DNA from: Sistotremastrum niveocremeum HHB9708
Taxonomy: Eukaryota; Basidiomycota; Agaricomycetes; Sistotremastrales; Sistotremastraceae
Reading direction: 5' to 3'
Length of the DNA stretch: 64,000 bases
Assembly (NCBI GenBank): GCA_001630475.1
Contig: KV419423.1
Coordinates: 124,001 to 188,000 of the forward strand
Under the pieces are notes generated by a model. It was not told the origin of the DNA. It searched no databases and was given only the letters and a program-made list of their open reading frames with translations. Shown in pieces: positions 40,740 through 54,500 of this stretch. The position numbers were made by a program, and so were the translations under genes. Position 1 is the first letter of the stretch. Every line of letters starts with the position of its first letter.

Positions 40740-43700
40740 GCGGAGCCGCGGTGCGGAGGAGAGAGTCGGAGAATTTGATTCCGAGTCGAAATCGAACATG
40801 GACACTCAGGAATTCTGGACAGGGGACTCGGATGTATTTCCTTGAGGGTGTCTAATTCTTTTGGCTCAATATCTTCTGGACTTCAAGGAAACAGTCCCCA
40901 TGCAAGATTACTAGGATTATTCTGTTTGGGGAGCAAGCGGAAGCATCGATTGACAAAAGCCAAGCCAAGCGGTTTCAGGAATTCATTGATAGCCTTTCAG
41001 TTCATGAGAATGAGAACGTGGTCATGTCATCCCATGTCATCTCAATCCCCCACTTCTCCGCCACAAAAGCAGAAATCCACACAGCCTCCAAACCGCAGAC
41101 CGCAAACCGCGCAAAACCCAACGATTCATCAATACCACCAGACCCTGCATCAGTCTTCTATCTCCACCCGAGTCTCTCCACCCTCCCCTCCCCTCCATAC
41201 CCCCACACCCGCTCTCCTAGCTCTTAGATCTGAGCCAAGTCTAAAGCCCGCGAGATATCACCAAACAGTCGGTCCAAACCAGAACGAAGACTTTGAAGTT
41301 CAGGATAAGGAAGATACAGGCGGATCAGATAAAGCCAATATCGTAAAGCCGCATCCGCACGAGCGGCTGACATAGATGCAGATAGACCAGGATAATACAG
41401 AGAACACAGTTCGGTGATGACAAAGGGTGGAGAACAGAGAAGGCTTCGAATACGACGTAGAAGACGGTATGAGGCATAGGAATCGAACGAAGACGACAGT
41501 GCCAGTCTCGAGATACGATAGTACGGATGCGGCGATCTTGATTCTTGGCCTTTATTCTAAATCTTTGCTTCTCAGCCGATGATTGATTAAATATATGTAT
41601 ACGAAACTTCTATTTTGTGCTGACACGAGGTTTTGAAGGTAGAGGGAACTGAGACCTGGAGCGGGGATAAGCGGTCTGGTCGAAAGGTAGATCCTCGTGC
41701 TTAGGATTACTGATAGTCGTAGTCTTGGCCTTGAGGGTTTAGATGGAGTGTATTAAAGTTGAAGACGCGCGGGGCGGATCGCAGTAGACGCTGCAGTCTG
41801 CAAGAGAAGCAGAACGGAGAAAAAGGACAAGCAGGCTAAGAGAAGAAGCGTCCTCGGAGTAGAAAAGTGTGCTCGGCGTAGAACTAATCGAAAAGTCGAA
41901 TAAGCAATAATCGACTGCGGCACAGATGTAGGCAAACACATAGGTAAACGCGGGACCCCAGACGTGACGAAAGACATGCGGATCAGATAAGATCATCAAC
42001 CAACTGATCCTCGTCAGCGCGCGCAACGACGGACAACAGGTATAATGCCGTTTGTCAACTTCTTGATTTCTTCATACCGCTGCCGTCAGAGATGCATTAA
42101 ATCGCCCGTCCGCCCATTCGGCGGTTCGTTCGTTGGGGTAATTTGAATTTTAAAGTCGACGACAAGAACCCTACTTAGAATCCGAACATAGGCGTACCGC
42201 ATATCGTTGAGCATCACTGCTAAGGATAAAGCAAGAGTTAAACCGAGCGCCGGATCAGACATCGTGTGCCGATGAAAATTCGACGGAGACGTCTCATATG
42301 ACGCGTAACAAGATGTAGGAGGATCACTTGGTGACAAACGACGACAAACGGTCATTACCACAGGATAAAAAGTTCGTACCCTGCTGAGAATATCAGTACG
42401 TCTACCTTTGGAAGGCGGCATATACCGACATTCACCTTCACATCGACAGCGACGTCGGCTATAAGAGAAGCCGGACCAGATATATGATATATCTTTCATC
42501 TTTCATCTTGTTCGATATAGAATCGAGTGGATGGCCCGGGCAGACGGTTTGAGATGCAATAAACAACGGACGATGATCCTGCCCATGATCCAGAGAAGAG
42601 ATGACTTGTCGAATCCCACCCCTCGCAGTAATCCGATCATCCTTCCATTCTTCGAGGCTGTTATCTGCCTTCCTGCGAGCGTCGCTGTCGATTAATGCAG
42701 AGGTAAATGTAGAGGTCATTGTTGTCGAACTTGTCGTTGTAGCTGTCGGAATCGCTCAGTCCCCACGCACAATTAGCGCTGACGGTCAGCCTGCACATGG
42801 ATTACGAGAATCCACGCTTTTCCTTTCTCCAACCCTCCGCGGAAAATACACGTAGGATGTCATAAAGCCTCACTTATCTCGTCTCTCCCACCATCACAGT
42901 CGATCCTACAAAGATCCCAGTCCTCAAGCTCAAGCGAAATCAGATGTCTCACATTCCCAGGAGCATACGAGCATACCGCCGAACGAGAGTTTGACTACCC
43001 GTCGATGAGGAGGTGAGGATACGGGTACGACGTTACTCTCCGGAATCAGAGATCAGACTCAACGGAAGACATTGAGGAATCAGAGGATCAGACCCAGCGG
43101 CACCGACCCCGGAGGCGGAGAGGGAGTATCGAGTCATCACTGATAGGACGGAACACAGACGCGGAATCAGACGCGGGGAGGGGGTGGCAGTGGCAGTAGT
43201 GATATCATACACAGCGCTGGCGACAGCGACAGTGACGGGGTACGGAACGGGGTACGGAGACGGGGGTGGCGGTGTACTTGTGTATGCACATACTCATCAT
43301 ATCCGTGTACATGGACATGAGCATGACAGTGGAAGACAGTGGATGCCCATGACTCGCCGGGATCTGCACCTGCGTCAAACGCTCAACAGACAGCGCTAGC
43401 GTGCGTATGAACGCATGAACGCATCAATCATATCGCGTCAAATCATAACTCATCCGTGAACTCATCCGTGAATCCATTCGGGAACAGGATAGACGAGCAG
43501 AATAGAGGGGAAGAGTAGGCGCGCGATCATGTGAGATAGAGAATGAGATGAGAGTGAGCGGTATGGTAGGATCGCTGCGGATGCATGGATGGGCGGATGT
43601 GAAACCACTGCCCATATGACGAACGAGGATGGTCGACGGAACGAGATGATTCATTATGAAAGGCGGAGGGATATGAGTCCTGCCTATTCCACAGTCGTGA

Positions 43701-43796
43701 TAGATGAAGACGTCCAGCGTCCAGCGTTTAGCGTTTAGCGTTTGGGGCGTCAACGCTGGGACGAGTGAGGATGTAGTAGGCGATCGATAATATATG

Positions 43797-43875
43797 AGGC
43801 GATAGATGCGAGGCGAGGTGATAGATGCGAGGTGATAGGTGATAGACGGTTGATAATAATAATAGGAGAGATGAG
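43797..43875 (+). repeat. Degenerate GATAGATGCGAGG minisatellite
   Basis: Repeated GATAGATGCGAGG/GGTGATAG units and a short ATA run form a locally repetitive patch. Confidence 0.6.
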
Positions 43876-44202
43876 TTGATAGATGATAGGCGGGCGCAAG
43901 TAGGCCAAGCCCAAGCCCAAGCCTAAGGCGAAGTAATGAGTTCAGAGTTCATTATAAACTCAAACTCAAATTCTGGCATTATGAAAGCATGAAAGCTCTC
44001 TTACCTTTCGGTCTTCAGCCGGCACGCGTGGCGACCCGGTAGAGTGTCATGTACATGTACACTGGCGTGTTAACCGACTTGGAAGAGGGAAGAGTGGGGA
44101 CACGTGTAGATTGGCATGGAGAGGTAGCCGTGATGCATTATGTCGTGTTGCATGATGTCGTGCAGTATGGTGTGGTAGGGAGGAGGATGGTCCATTAGGA
44201 AC

Positions 44203-44238
44203 TCCGTCGAGTCCGTCGAGTCCGTCGAGTCCGTCAAG
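44203..44238 (+). repeat. Nine-base tandem repeat TCCGTCGAG x4
   Basis: There are three exact units and a fourth with one change (TCCGTCAAG). Confidence 0.9.
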
Positions 44239-45174
44239 TATTTAGGCTGAGGCGGGCAGTATCAGGACCGTCACGGTATACCGAAGCGAACAGTAGAGGA
44301 CAGGACAGTCCGCAAATCGAGTCCATTGGATTGACGAGTCGTTCGCTAGAGTGCCAGAGTGCCCGAGTTAGATCTGGTAATAAAGACCTGATAGACAGTC
44401 AGCTCGCTCAGCTTTCAACGATGATGAGGATGAGTCTCACATAACCCACTCGCGATTCGCGAAGTCGCCAAAGGACTCGGACTCGGTAGCGCATAGACCG
44501 GCCATACTGTACATCTCTAGACGTCGGTCCAAAGAATGACGTTCACGTTAGTGACATTAGCCACATTGTTGATTTGCTAATTGGGGAATAGGACTGGGAA
44601 ATCAAAGGAGACAGAATAGGGGCGAAGAGTGTATCAGATAGTGCAGGGATCACGAAAAGTAAAGACGTAAGATCAGAGCGTGGGATGGGGTTACAGTGCG
44701 TGCGTGCGTGGAGATAACGACGAGGGCGTCTGCCACCGGTGCGAGCAGCGAGGTGTCGAGCAGGGAGTTGTGGTGATTTATATTGGCGAGGAGGGTGGGA
44801 GGGCGAGGGTGTCATGGCGCCGATGACGATACCGCACCGACGAACCCGACGACGACGGGAGCAGAGAAGGGAAGAGGGCGGGGGTGTACGCGATGACGAG
44901 AGTACGATCGGGACACCGGACCTATTCCAATAAATCATTTCAATTTCCAATAAACACGCATAAACGAAAAAGAAATAAAAATGAAATTCAAAAACGTAAA
45001 TGAAAAGGAATCAAATAAGGGTCCCAAGCACGCACTCGGAGTTGATCGCCAACACTCACAGCTCAACTGTTTAAAGCTGCCATGCCATCCTCATCTCCGC
45101 CTCTCCCTCAGTACCTTCCCCCCTCACATTCCTCCAAGTCCTTCCGCTTACCGCTCCTACCACCACTAACAACA

Positions 45175-45561
45175 ATGTCCGACAAAGTCTCCCGAGACCG
45201 TCTCATCGCCCTCCCCTCCCTCTCCGGCGGCCTCTCCAACCTCCCCCAAGCAAATTCAATGGGCAACCTCGCTCTTCATCCTTCCATGATCGCTTCGCGT
45301 GCTGCTGAGAGTGAAGCGAAACTGAGACGGAGTTTGGTGGCTACTGCTGCTTCGAGGGGGTCTTCTAGTTCTGTTGTATGCCCTCTTCCTCGTTTTTCGT
45401 CTGGGTGGAACTAAATATTGAGTAGGTGAAAGCACCGGCTGGACGAACGGATGGATCGAATTCTGAACATCTCATGATGCGCTCCGTACGTCCCTTACTC
45501 CTCTATCAATCGTGGAGAAGCTTACTTTCTTTTGTAGAATCGCCATCCAGTGACATGTTAA
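45175..45561 (+). CDS. Small hypothetical protein, three exons
   Basis: An ATG at 45175 follows a CT-rich leader and AACA, a good fungal start context. Exons 45175-45375, 45426-45485 and 45538-45561 join in frame to 94 residues. The product begins MSDKVSRDRLIALPSL, continues NLPQANSMGNLALHPSM and is Ser-rich later. No signal peptide, membrane segment or known domain was seen, and its role is unknown. An in-frame ATG at 45082 would add 31 Pro/Ser-rich residues if transcription starts further upstream. The leader-like CT composition between them favours 45175. Confidence 0.5.
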
Positions 45562-48500
45562 CCACCCCATCCACCGACCGACACCCCTGCATACAATGCA
45601 CACCAGCGGACAACCTCCCTCCCCATTCTAAAACACACCATGTACATCCGCCGCACCCCTCGCCAGCCGTGTTCGCACAGCCCTCCCTTCCCTCGTACCC
45701 GCCCAGCCCAGACCGGGGCGTACGAGTCCCCCTCCCCTCCCTCCCTCCCTCATTCCGCATTCCGCATTCCTCCCTCCTTTGAGGGTAAAAAGTATCGCTC
45801 CTCAGTGATATATAAAGTCGACGTCAGCGTCGCTCTTACACGCCAGTGTAAACCCCTCCCCCCCATCTCGTTCATGGGATCCCGTCGACCTTGATCTTGG
45901 TTGACGTTTTTCGTTGGTCTTTGGTTTGATTGTTGTTTATTACTCCTATGCGCATGCGAACTCTTTCCCTTCCTCTTCTCTTCGTTGTGACTTTTCTTTT
46001 TCTCTTTCGTTGGTTTTCGTTGGTTTTCGTTTTGGTTGGTTTTGCTGGTCAGATCTCGAACATTCCTTCCATTAGGTTCCGTTTGGCTTCATTCCTCATT
46101 CCACATTCCTCTTCGCTATTCTGGTTCGGTTTCGTCATACAGTCAGCCTCCCTCCCATCCGACACTCCATCGCCATCGCCGTCACCCATCCACTCATCCA
46201 CCTCCTCTCCTCACAACTCGCCGACCACAACCGCATTCCCGAACCTGCATCCCATCACTATAGACCGGGCCCCCTCCTGCAAGGAGCCCTCGCATGTCCA
46301 TTCTCCTTTTCCCTCGTCTTCATCATTATCATGTCGCTTTCATCGTCCTCGTCGTCATCGCTATCATTGTACACTGCATGCATCTCTCACTCTCCATCTC
46401 ATCCTCCATTTCCTCATCGTCCATCTCTCCATTATCAGGCTTATCAGGCTCGTGGTATTGCATATTTGCATTCTTTATACTCTTTTTAATCCCCCCTCTG
46501 GGTTTTTGTACGATATCTTTCTTTCTTCGGTTGACAGTGAGTTTGAGGTTGATAGGGTTGTCGATAAGAACTTTAAATTTATAAAGATTTGATACTCCCT
46601 CATTCCCCTGCCTTCACTGCCTTACCGGTAAATGGTGAAGTGAACTCAAGAGATAGTGAGGTGACTCCTGGATTGACTTGCGGAATAAAATGGACAATGG
46701 ACAATGCAAGCCGCCGCGCGGATGACGAGCACGACCTTGCTTCCGACGTCTTTCCATAATATCCATCCATCAATGCATTGTATATTCCCGACTCCGTTGG
46801 CCAATTGTACTCTATTGAATGAATCACGGATATATATATGCTATTCAGCCTCCTAGTACTACCACTACTACCACTACTAGTACTGTATAGAGAAGTAGTA
46901 GTAATGAGTCCGCCTTCTGAGTTCTAAGTTCTAGTCTTATCGTCGAGTTCGAGTTCGAGTTCGTTGTATAGCTATAGATACGGAGGCTTTACCTACAGAT
47001 GTAATGTCGTTAACAGGATTGTACTCGCGTGTCTTCACTCCATGTATATCCACCTCCCCTCTTTCCCTCTTTCCCTTATATTTCTATCTGTTTCATTCGT
47101 CATCGTCCATCAGCGACTATCAGTACGCTTTGACTTTAGGGGTTGAGAGAACGAGTCCCTTGATCGCAGAACTGGACGCTGAATCCTCGAATCCTGGGTT
47201 CCTTGATAGGAACCGGGTATAACATCCCTATAAGTAATCCCAGCCTAAGCAATATCCAAGTCCCAAATTCGACAGTCAAGCAAAAGCAAGTGAATTCGAA
47301 GTCAAGTGTTGGTTCTCTCGTTCTCTCAGGCTTTGAAACTTGAACGAGAGTCTAAGGGGATTGATGAGACGGGACACCGTTCAAGGGTATTCCCGCAGAG
47401 CGAGTCTTCTGAGATCTTGAATTTAGACTTTGTCTCATACTATGAGTCTGAGGTCCACAAGGCACAAACTGCGAGCCATAAGTACGAGCCATACGTCCAT
47501 CAAAAACACACGCGGTCCGATTTCCCCAAGTCTCAAGTCGACAGAAAGACCGGAAGAACATTCTCCGAATAGCCGGCCGGCGGAACAGCCAAAGGGAAGG
47601 CGGAAGGTAGGCGGAGGATATACGTAAAGGTACGCGTGCGCGCGAGCATCAATATCAGGAAAGGAAGGGCCATATGGCGTGAATGTTCGCGTAATTGAGT
47701 TCGCACGGAGGTCGTGTGGGATTACGGCTTAGATATCCTGGTGACGACGTAGACTTAGACTTATGGCTCGTGCTTATGGAGGTGGTTACAGGTACGACGT
47801 CGCATGTTGCATGTCGAATATTGAGGTTATGAGGTATGACAACCGTGAGTTCGTGTCAATGGTTCGTGTTACAGATCTGATCTGGAAGTTAGACCGGTAA
47901 GGGTAAGAGGTCGAGGTTAAAGACAATTTGACCATGTCAAGGACTTTGAGGTGAAACATGGGAAGTTGACGACGTCGACGTCATTGAGAGTACTAGTGTT
48001 AATGAATTATGCGTGATATACGAGGTCGAGGTATTGGGATATTGCGTTTCGAGGTTTGAGTTTCGACTTTAAAGGGAAGGTGAGGGTTACTGGCAAAGTG
48101 TTACTGGAAAGTGAAGTGGTTACCTAGCTTGGATATTAGATTAGAAAGGTGTTTCACCATTGTAATCTCACTGAACGGTACTCTGATATCGATGCGTTGC
48201 GTTGCGGGTCCCATGGGGAAGAAAGAAGCCCTCATCGATCTTTGACCAAGGTAGACAGTTCAAGCAACGTTCAAGCAACGTTCAAGGTCTTACCGTACCT
48301 TCGTAAGAAGCCATCATGCATCAAGGGTTTCAAATTAACCCACAGGATAATTCATATCTTTAGGTCAAAACTCAAAAGGAACGAGGTCGTGAACGAGGTT
48401 CATGGGCGAAGCGAAACTTAACGAAATAAGGGAATAAGGGTATAAGGGATAGGCTTAAGGGTATAGGAGAAGTTAAGGGAAGAGACGTCTCGAGACGGAG

Positions 48501-50700
48501 CGAGGATCGATATCGAAGGATCGGGAAAGGCGCGTTTTCTCGCTTCTTTTATCACTAGTTCTTAGTTTGGTTGTCGGTTGTCGGTTTCGCTAGGTTCGGT
48601 TGCTTTGACCTCGTTTCGTAGTTTCGTCGTTCGGCATTTTTGACATTTGATCGCGCAGTCCTACTGAACTGAAGGCTTCAAGGGGGCCTGAGCAACGTTT
48701 CAGCGGGTATATGGTAGGTCGGTTTTTGGACGTTTCATACCTTATATAACTCACGTTCGCAGGTATAACAGTGCGGATTCTGCGGATAAACACGGAGAAC
48801 CCGCTCAATAATTTTCCATCGGCGAAACATTCTTGCGCGAGTTCAACGTTCAACAGAAGAAGTATGATCGAGATGAGTATGGCTCGTCGATTCCTTGATT
48901 AGGTTCTTAATTAAAGGTCTAGACTCCCTCCTTACTCCCTACTAATAGCAAGCTTCTTCTCTCCTTTCTTCGAACGTGCAAGTACGAAGGATAATGTTGA
49001 TCTGGGATCGTCATCATGCACCCGTACTGGAGGGATCGGCTTACATACTTTCTGTGTTGGGATTATGGAAGAAGAAAGGCACGTTCGAAGCAAGAAGAAG
49101 ACGAGCTTAACCTTATGAAATGAAAATCACCTTCTCCCACCCACCCAAACCCAAAAACAGCAACCCGCTGCAGCGAAAGTGGAGGCGTGCTATGGGATTT
49201 GCTTCCACTCCTTCGTGGCCCTACTTATGGTTTCCTTATATACGAGTGGAAGCAAAAGAATCAATAGAAGGATATGTGGATACTTGCGGCGCCGTGAGGA
49301 TGATCGTGATCGAGCCGGCGAGGGTTATGTATTATGTAAGAGTCGACGTACGTAAGCAAATCGTCTGCTTCGAGCATGCTTATTTCCTTCCGCCTTTTAT
49401 TTTGAAGCGATATCGTCGCCTGCACCTGCAGGCTTTCAATATCTCCAAGCGTTTGCGAGACGATAATGGATCACGAGCTGACTGCGAGACAACCTGACCT
49501 GACGCCTCCCCTGAGAAACCGTCCTTGAAAGTGTCGGCGGAGATGATGAGCCTCAAAATCCCTCCCCATCGTCGCTAGCAGTAGGTTTAATACAATATTC
49601 CATCAAGGCGGAAGACACCCAGCATGGTATCTCGGAAAAACTATCGGATGCTTTCAGGATATTCAGGTTCGTTCTCGTTCTGCTCCCTCATCATAATTTC
49701 CTTTCCTTGCTTTGATTTCCAAGGTTCTGATTCGGATTCTGATCGAGACTCCCGTCGGATTCGGGACGAGTTGCGTGCTCGGCCCTCTCGCGGCTCGCCT
49801 CAAGGCCATAATACAGGAGGCGGAAGCAGCGATCTCAGATTCACTTTATTGCATTATTACACCCCGAGCTAGCGAATAGGGTCGCTATACAATGTGTCCT
49901 GTCAGGAAAAGTAAGGGAAGATCTGGATTAGACGAGATCAGGAACCAGAACCTCAGGCCTCAGGATTTCGCTTCGCTTCGAAGAAGATTCCCCGCATGAC
50001 TTTTACGCGTTGCGTTACGGCATCCCCACCCTTCCCCAACATCCTCTTCAAACCAAACGGCGCCTCCGATTCGTACCTTTCCCAGTAAACACTCATGATC
50101 AGCGCTCAGGAGTTGCAGGATGTAAAGGGATTAAAATATCGGAGTTTTTTCAGGGGTGACGAAGTGTGACGGATAAGGCACACTTATTGCTTATTGCTTA
50201 TTGAAACTCAAGTCAGCTTCGGGTTTAGCGGATCCTCGCAGCATCGGCTAACCTAACCTAAGCGTAACCGTAAGCGGTAAGGTAAGCCAAATCCGTCATA
50301 TAAGCCTTACCGACGAACCGATACCGATAATGCCGTCACCAGCTACCCCGCATTTCCAATTTTAATTTTCTATTCGAGGTAAGAGTTCGCACGGTACATC
50401 GGTAGACTCTTTGCCCCTGTTTCCGATTATACTCATCGAGATTTCTGTCAGATGGAACTGGGGAAGGCAGGAGAAGGCACGATGAGCGCGTTCCTTCCTT
50501 CGTCGGATCCTGGTGTCGTTAGATTGACCCACGCTAAGCGCGTTGGCTTGCCAGCACGCTGCTACTAGGACATTGTGAACTTGTGATCCTCCCGACCTGC
50601 CTTAAGAATATATCTGGTTAACGTTAACGGCATTCCTAGTTACTTGATCTAGAAGATCAGAGGATGTTCACCGACGTGTCACGGAATAGGATACTTAGCT
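45562..50700. other. Gene-poor stretch
   Basis: A pyrimidine-rich region lies near 45.6-46.6 kb; its long open frame looks compositional. A mixed ACT/ACC microsatellite follows at 46854, then short unconnected frames. No gene can be supported. Confidence 0.45.
46854..46884 (+). repeat. ACT/ACC microsatellite
   Basis: A run of TAC/CAC/TAC triplets spans about thirty bases. Confidence 0.75.
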
Positions 50701-53700
50701 CACCGTTCGTCCGTCCGTTCACGTTCGTCATGCATACGGTTATTTTTGCCTATCGACGATATCCCTATCAAGTGTTTGAACTTGCGCCTTTAAGTTATGC
50801 ATTGCCGTCATGACATATCTTAAGCTTAAGACTTGAGACTCGCACTTGCTTATCTCTATCTCTACCTTGGCCTTTCTCGATATGCAGACAGATGTCAGAT
50901 GGATCTTGTGATCGTCGGGACTAAACTTAACCATTTTAGCTCTAGCCATATTATTTCGACATCCTCTTTCAACGTCTCGATCATAATTTATTGACAGGCT
51001 CTATCAGTATCACTCCTCCTCCCATCGGACGACGGATCCTTACTTCCCGTTCCTTTACTGTCAATGGCAGTCTAAGTGCTGTTATCTCGCTCCTCGATGT
51101 GACCTCCGTAAGTTGCTTTATTCTTCCTAGCTTCTAACGCTGACGCCGTAATGCCACAGCGTCCCCATCTCACTTCGGTCCGAGATTGGTCAACGGCCAA
51201 TGACTCGTCATAATGGATCTATGTCCAAGTCCAAGTCATATTCGAGCAAGTCATCGTTGTACCATTATACCTCGCAATTTCTCTGGGAACACCCAATATC
51301 CGTCCTCTTCGGCCGATCCTTTTTCTCGCCCTCTGGCGTTCCTAGAAAATTTCCCCTGATCAAGGACTATATAGGTCAGCCATTATTTCGCAATTATGTC
51401 TCCCAAAGATGTGCTCGGCATTTTATCTCAATTCTCTCCTTGCAGTTTAACCAGCCGATACTAGCCAGAGTCATCGCGTCACCATTCCCAATTCAAGTCG
51501 GTCGGATTTACATTCGGCGGGATTCTTTCTGGTCGGTGCTACGGAGCGTCGGTGACCTTAGACCTTAAACTTAAGGACCTTGCGGACGGATAATCCTAAG
51601 ACTTAAAGATTTACCGTAGCGCGCCTCGACCGACTCATGGAAGACCACGCGACCACGTGTAACGGCGACCGCTGGCCTTCTAATAAGCCTTATATCAATT
51701 ATGATGATGAAACGACTGACCTTACGACGGGACCTTAGGGACGACCTTAGCGCAACAATATCGGAGAATCATCGAGCGGGTTGATATTTATTCTTGAGAC
51801 AGCGCAGCGTGCTGCGTGCTTTGAGGTAAAACCCCCTTCGCATGGAAGAATTTCTCTTGTGGGTGATTGATGACAATGAGGACGGCAGGTTATGAAACAC
51901 TTTCTTTAGGGATATACTCGCCTCGTGTCAACGGATGGTATGCATTTATATTTGTATGTCCATGTCGATGCATTTTGATCGTGGTTCATGCTGTCAGTGA
52001 TCGTAAAGCCAGGATGGCGAATGAACGTGTCATTTTCAACTCATGCTTGCAAACGCACGTGGTTCTGGCTGGAGTATCGATACTGACCTTTTGGCGTCTT
52101 TCTTGACGTTCTGGCTCGTCGACGGCTTGCTTTGTTGACTTGGATGCTGGCTGATGCGATAGCTACGGATGCCGGTGCGGACCGACCGGACTCGGTCACG
52201 GCCTTCGTGAAAACTTCTCTCTTTCCTGCAGGTCGAACGAGGATCCTGCATCGCAAATCTCGAATCTCTTCACTCAGCTCCTGTCTCAACTTGACGAACC
52301 AAGGATAGCGAGCTATGCGTTATTTCGCCAATTGGCTGGCGACGATAGGACGACACTGGCGCCATCGATTTAACTGCGACATGACTCGTTCGGGAACTCC
52401 TTTTCATATGTGTTCATTTGGCAGGACGGACGGACTTCTGTTAATGCTTCTTGATCTACCCGAGTAGAGAATCAACCAGGTCTCCGTGATTCACGCTAGC
52501 GAGGTCGATATCGATGGATACTCAAAGAGCAACTTGCATTATATTCTTGCTTGATCAACTAAGTAAAGGCCCAACTGGACCTCCGGGCCGATCGCCTTAT
52601 GCTCTGCACGAAACGGACAAGTGATTCTATTCTACTCAACCCTCATCGTGTCACGATTGGATATATATATCCGGTTCCGCATTGACCGAGCAGCGTTGAG
52701 GCTCGCTTGGACAATTATCTGTACTCGTACGCGTTGCGTCTTTGCCTGCAGGCTATCTTCCAGGATATATGGAGCAATCAGGTCCTTAGCACTTACATCA
52801 ATGTCTACGAGATTACTAACGCTCGCTCAGACTATCAGACGGAGAGACGGAGAGAACCCCGGTGGTCGTTATGGGTTATGGTCTCTTTTGGCATATCGAT
52901 ATCTACTTTTGCTCTTTCTTGTCGTTGGATTCTGATTCCTTCTCCTCCGGCTCGGGGACAGTAGCCGCTCCTGCGAACCTGATTCCTGAGTATGCGAACG
53001 TTCTTGAAGACACCACTCTCATACTCGTGCTTGTGCTGCGCTGCCGCTGTTCTATACCATCTCTGTATCTCCGAGGATATCTTCTCGTCTCCGAACATAT
53101 TTATATTCATCAAAGTCGGCGCTTTGACCTCTGGCTCTTTTCTATATGTGTCCTGTGCGTCTTGATATTGGCTTGAATGACATAGGTCTCGCGTATCGAT
53201 CATAAGCTTTAGTCGAGAGACGCGAGATGCGGTTCACTTGACCTTCGACCTTCTTCCCCCGTGAGGGTCCGAAGCCGCCCTCAGGCCTTCCAGCGTCGTC
53301 TTTCCCCCAATCGCCCGACTCATATCCTTACTAGTACGCGAGGAGCTAAGTCTCGTCAACATGGTGCAAAGGTCGCACGAAGCTTCAGATTGTCGTTTAC
53401 CGTCCGAAGCTCCCGTACCTCGATCCCGTTTGCTTCCGTTCCTTGATTGATTGGAGTGGGAGGGTCGGCGTGTAGAAGCGACATAAACGTCGATCTGACG
53501 AGTGCAGTACGGCATGTCGATGATGTACGGTGTGGTCTCCTACTTTGACTTGTTGATATGTTTCACATTGACTTTGATGCCGAGTTTGAGCGGAAGGGAC
53601 TTGTTCCCTGTCTGACGGTACCTGATGAAAATTTCATGCTCGTATTATTTATCCTCTGTGTTTGTTTGCCTGTGCGACGTGCACTGGCATGTGCGTGAAC

Positions 53701-54500
53701 CAGGGGAGTAGTGGAGGTAACTTAGCGTTGGTGCCTCACGTAAACGCTTTGGCGATGAACAAGTCGCATGCATGCGTCTCCTCCATTTGGATATGTTTTC
53801 TGTTCGCTGGTCACCTCATAAGTCTAAGGTCAACTGTAGACTTATGGTTGATTTTGTAGTAGGTGTCTGAGCTGAGCTGGCGTTTGTTTGAAACGTGAGT
53901 CAATTATTGATATGATATTATCAGAAGGCGTTGATTTCAGTCAGCCTGGGATCAACTTGACTCAACTGATCTGGCAGAACTGATTGTGTCGGTGCAGCGA
54001 TCTGGGCTGGGGTACCGGTAATGATGTGGGGAGGCGCTCCGTTGTCCGCACGACGCGTAGACGACCTCCGAGCGCCTGGTCGCGCCTGTAATTTGATCCC
54101 GGACAGAGGTAAATCTGGGGTAAAATGTCTCATACGCGAAGCTCATCATAGCGTAGTGGCCTCCGGGTTTGCTGACAGTCGGTGTTGAAGGTGATGCAAC
54201 GACGGCCGAACTACCGTAACCGTAGCTAAGAGCACGATCCGATCCGCTGCCTAAATGCCCGATACGAATCTCCAGGTTGGCCGTTTGCTGCCTTTGCTCG
54301 TTGCGATAGCCTTCTCTGCGACCCTGAACTCCCTGACCAACAGAACCGGCGGCGACGCAGGAAGCGACCCGAGCCGTTGGTTTGGTCGCCGGTTTCCTAT
54401 GTCGGGCATCTGACTTGTTCCTCTTCAACTTGGCCACCTCTAATCCTTTTTGTCTCAAACAAAGAGCCTGTCGTTAGCCTCCATTGTCGCTCCATTTACC
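50701..54500 (-). other. Possible decayed minus-strand coding region
   Basis: Minus-strand frames at 54458-53952, 53203-52835, 52289-52041 and 50949-50740 have protein-like character. They include LRQELSEEIRDLR, FGDEKISSEIQRWYR and a heptad-like NLKAQVQTLDRDI, suggesting coiled-coil pieces. I could not connect them by in-phase introns, so they may be remnants of one gene or chance frames. Confidence 0.2.

Larger units (their letters stand above)
40745..45081. other. Gene-poor stretch right of the retrotransposon
   Basis: No gene can be firmly supported. A minus-strand frame without a clear start (about 41560-41226, ending LDRLFGDISRALDLAQI) and others at 42720-42090 look mildly protein-like but have no family or consistent joins. 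Minisatellite patches lie near 43.8 and 44.2 kb. Confidence 0.45.

Noticed and set aside
45930-46592. 220-residue plus-strand frame rich in Leu, Phe and Ser
   Set aside because: It is explained by the pyrimidine-rich strand. It has no domain and no conserved-looking segment, and its hydrophobic start looks compositional rather than a designed signal peptide.
50245-50290. CCTAACCTAAG telomere-like run
   Set aside because: There are only two imperfect units inside the contig, not an array.
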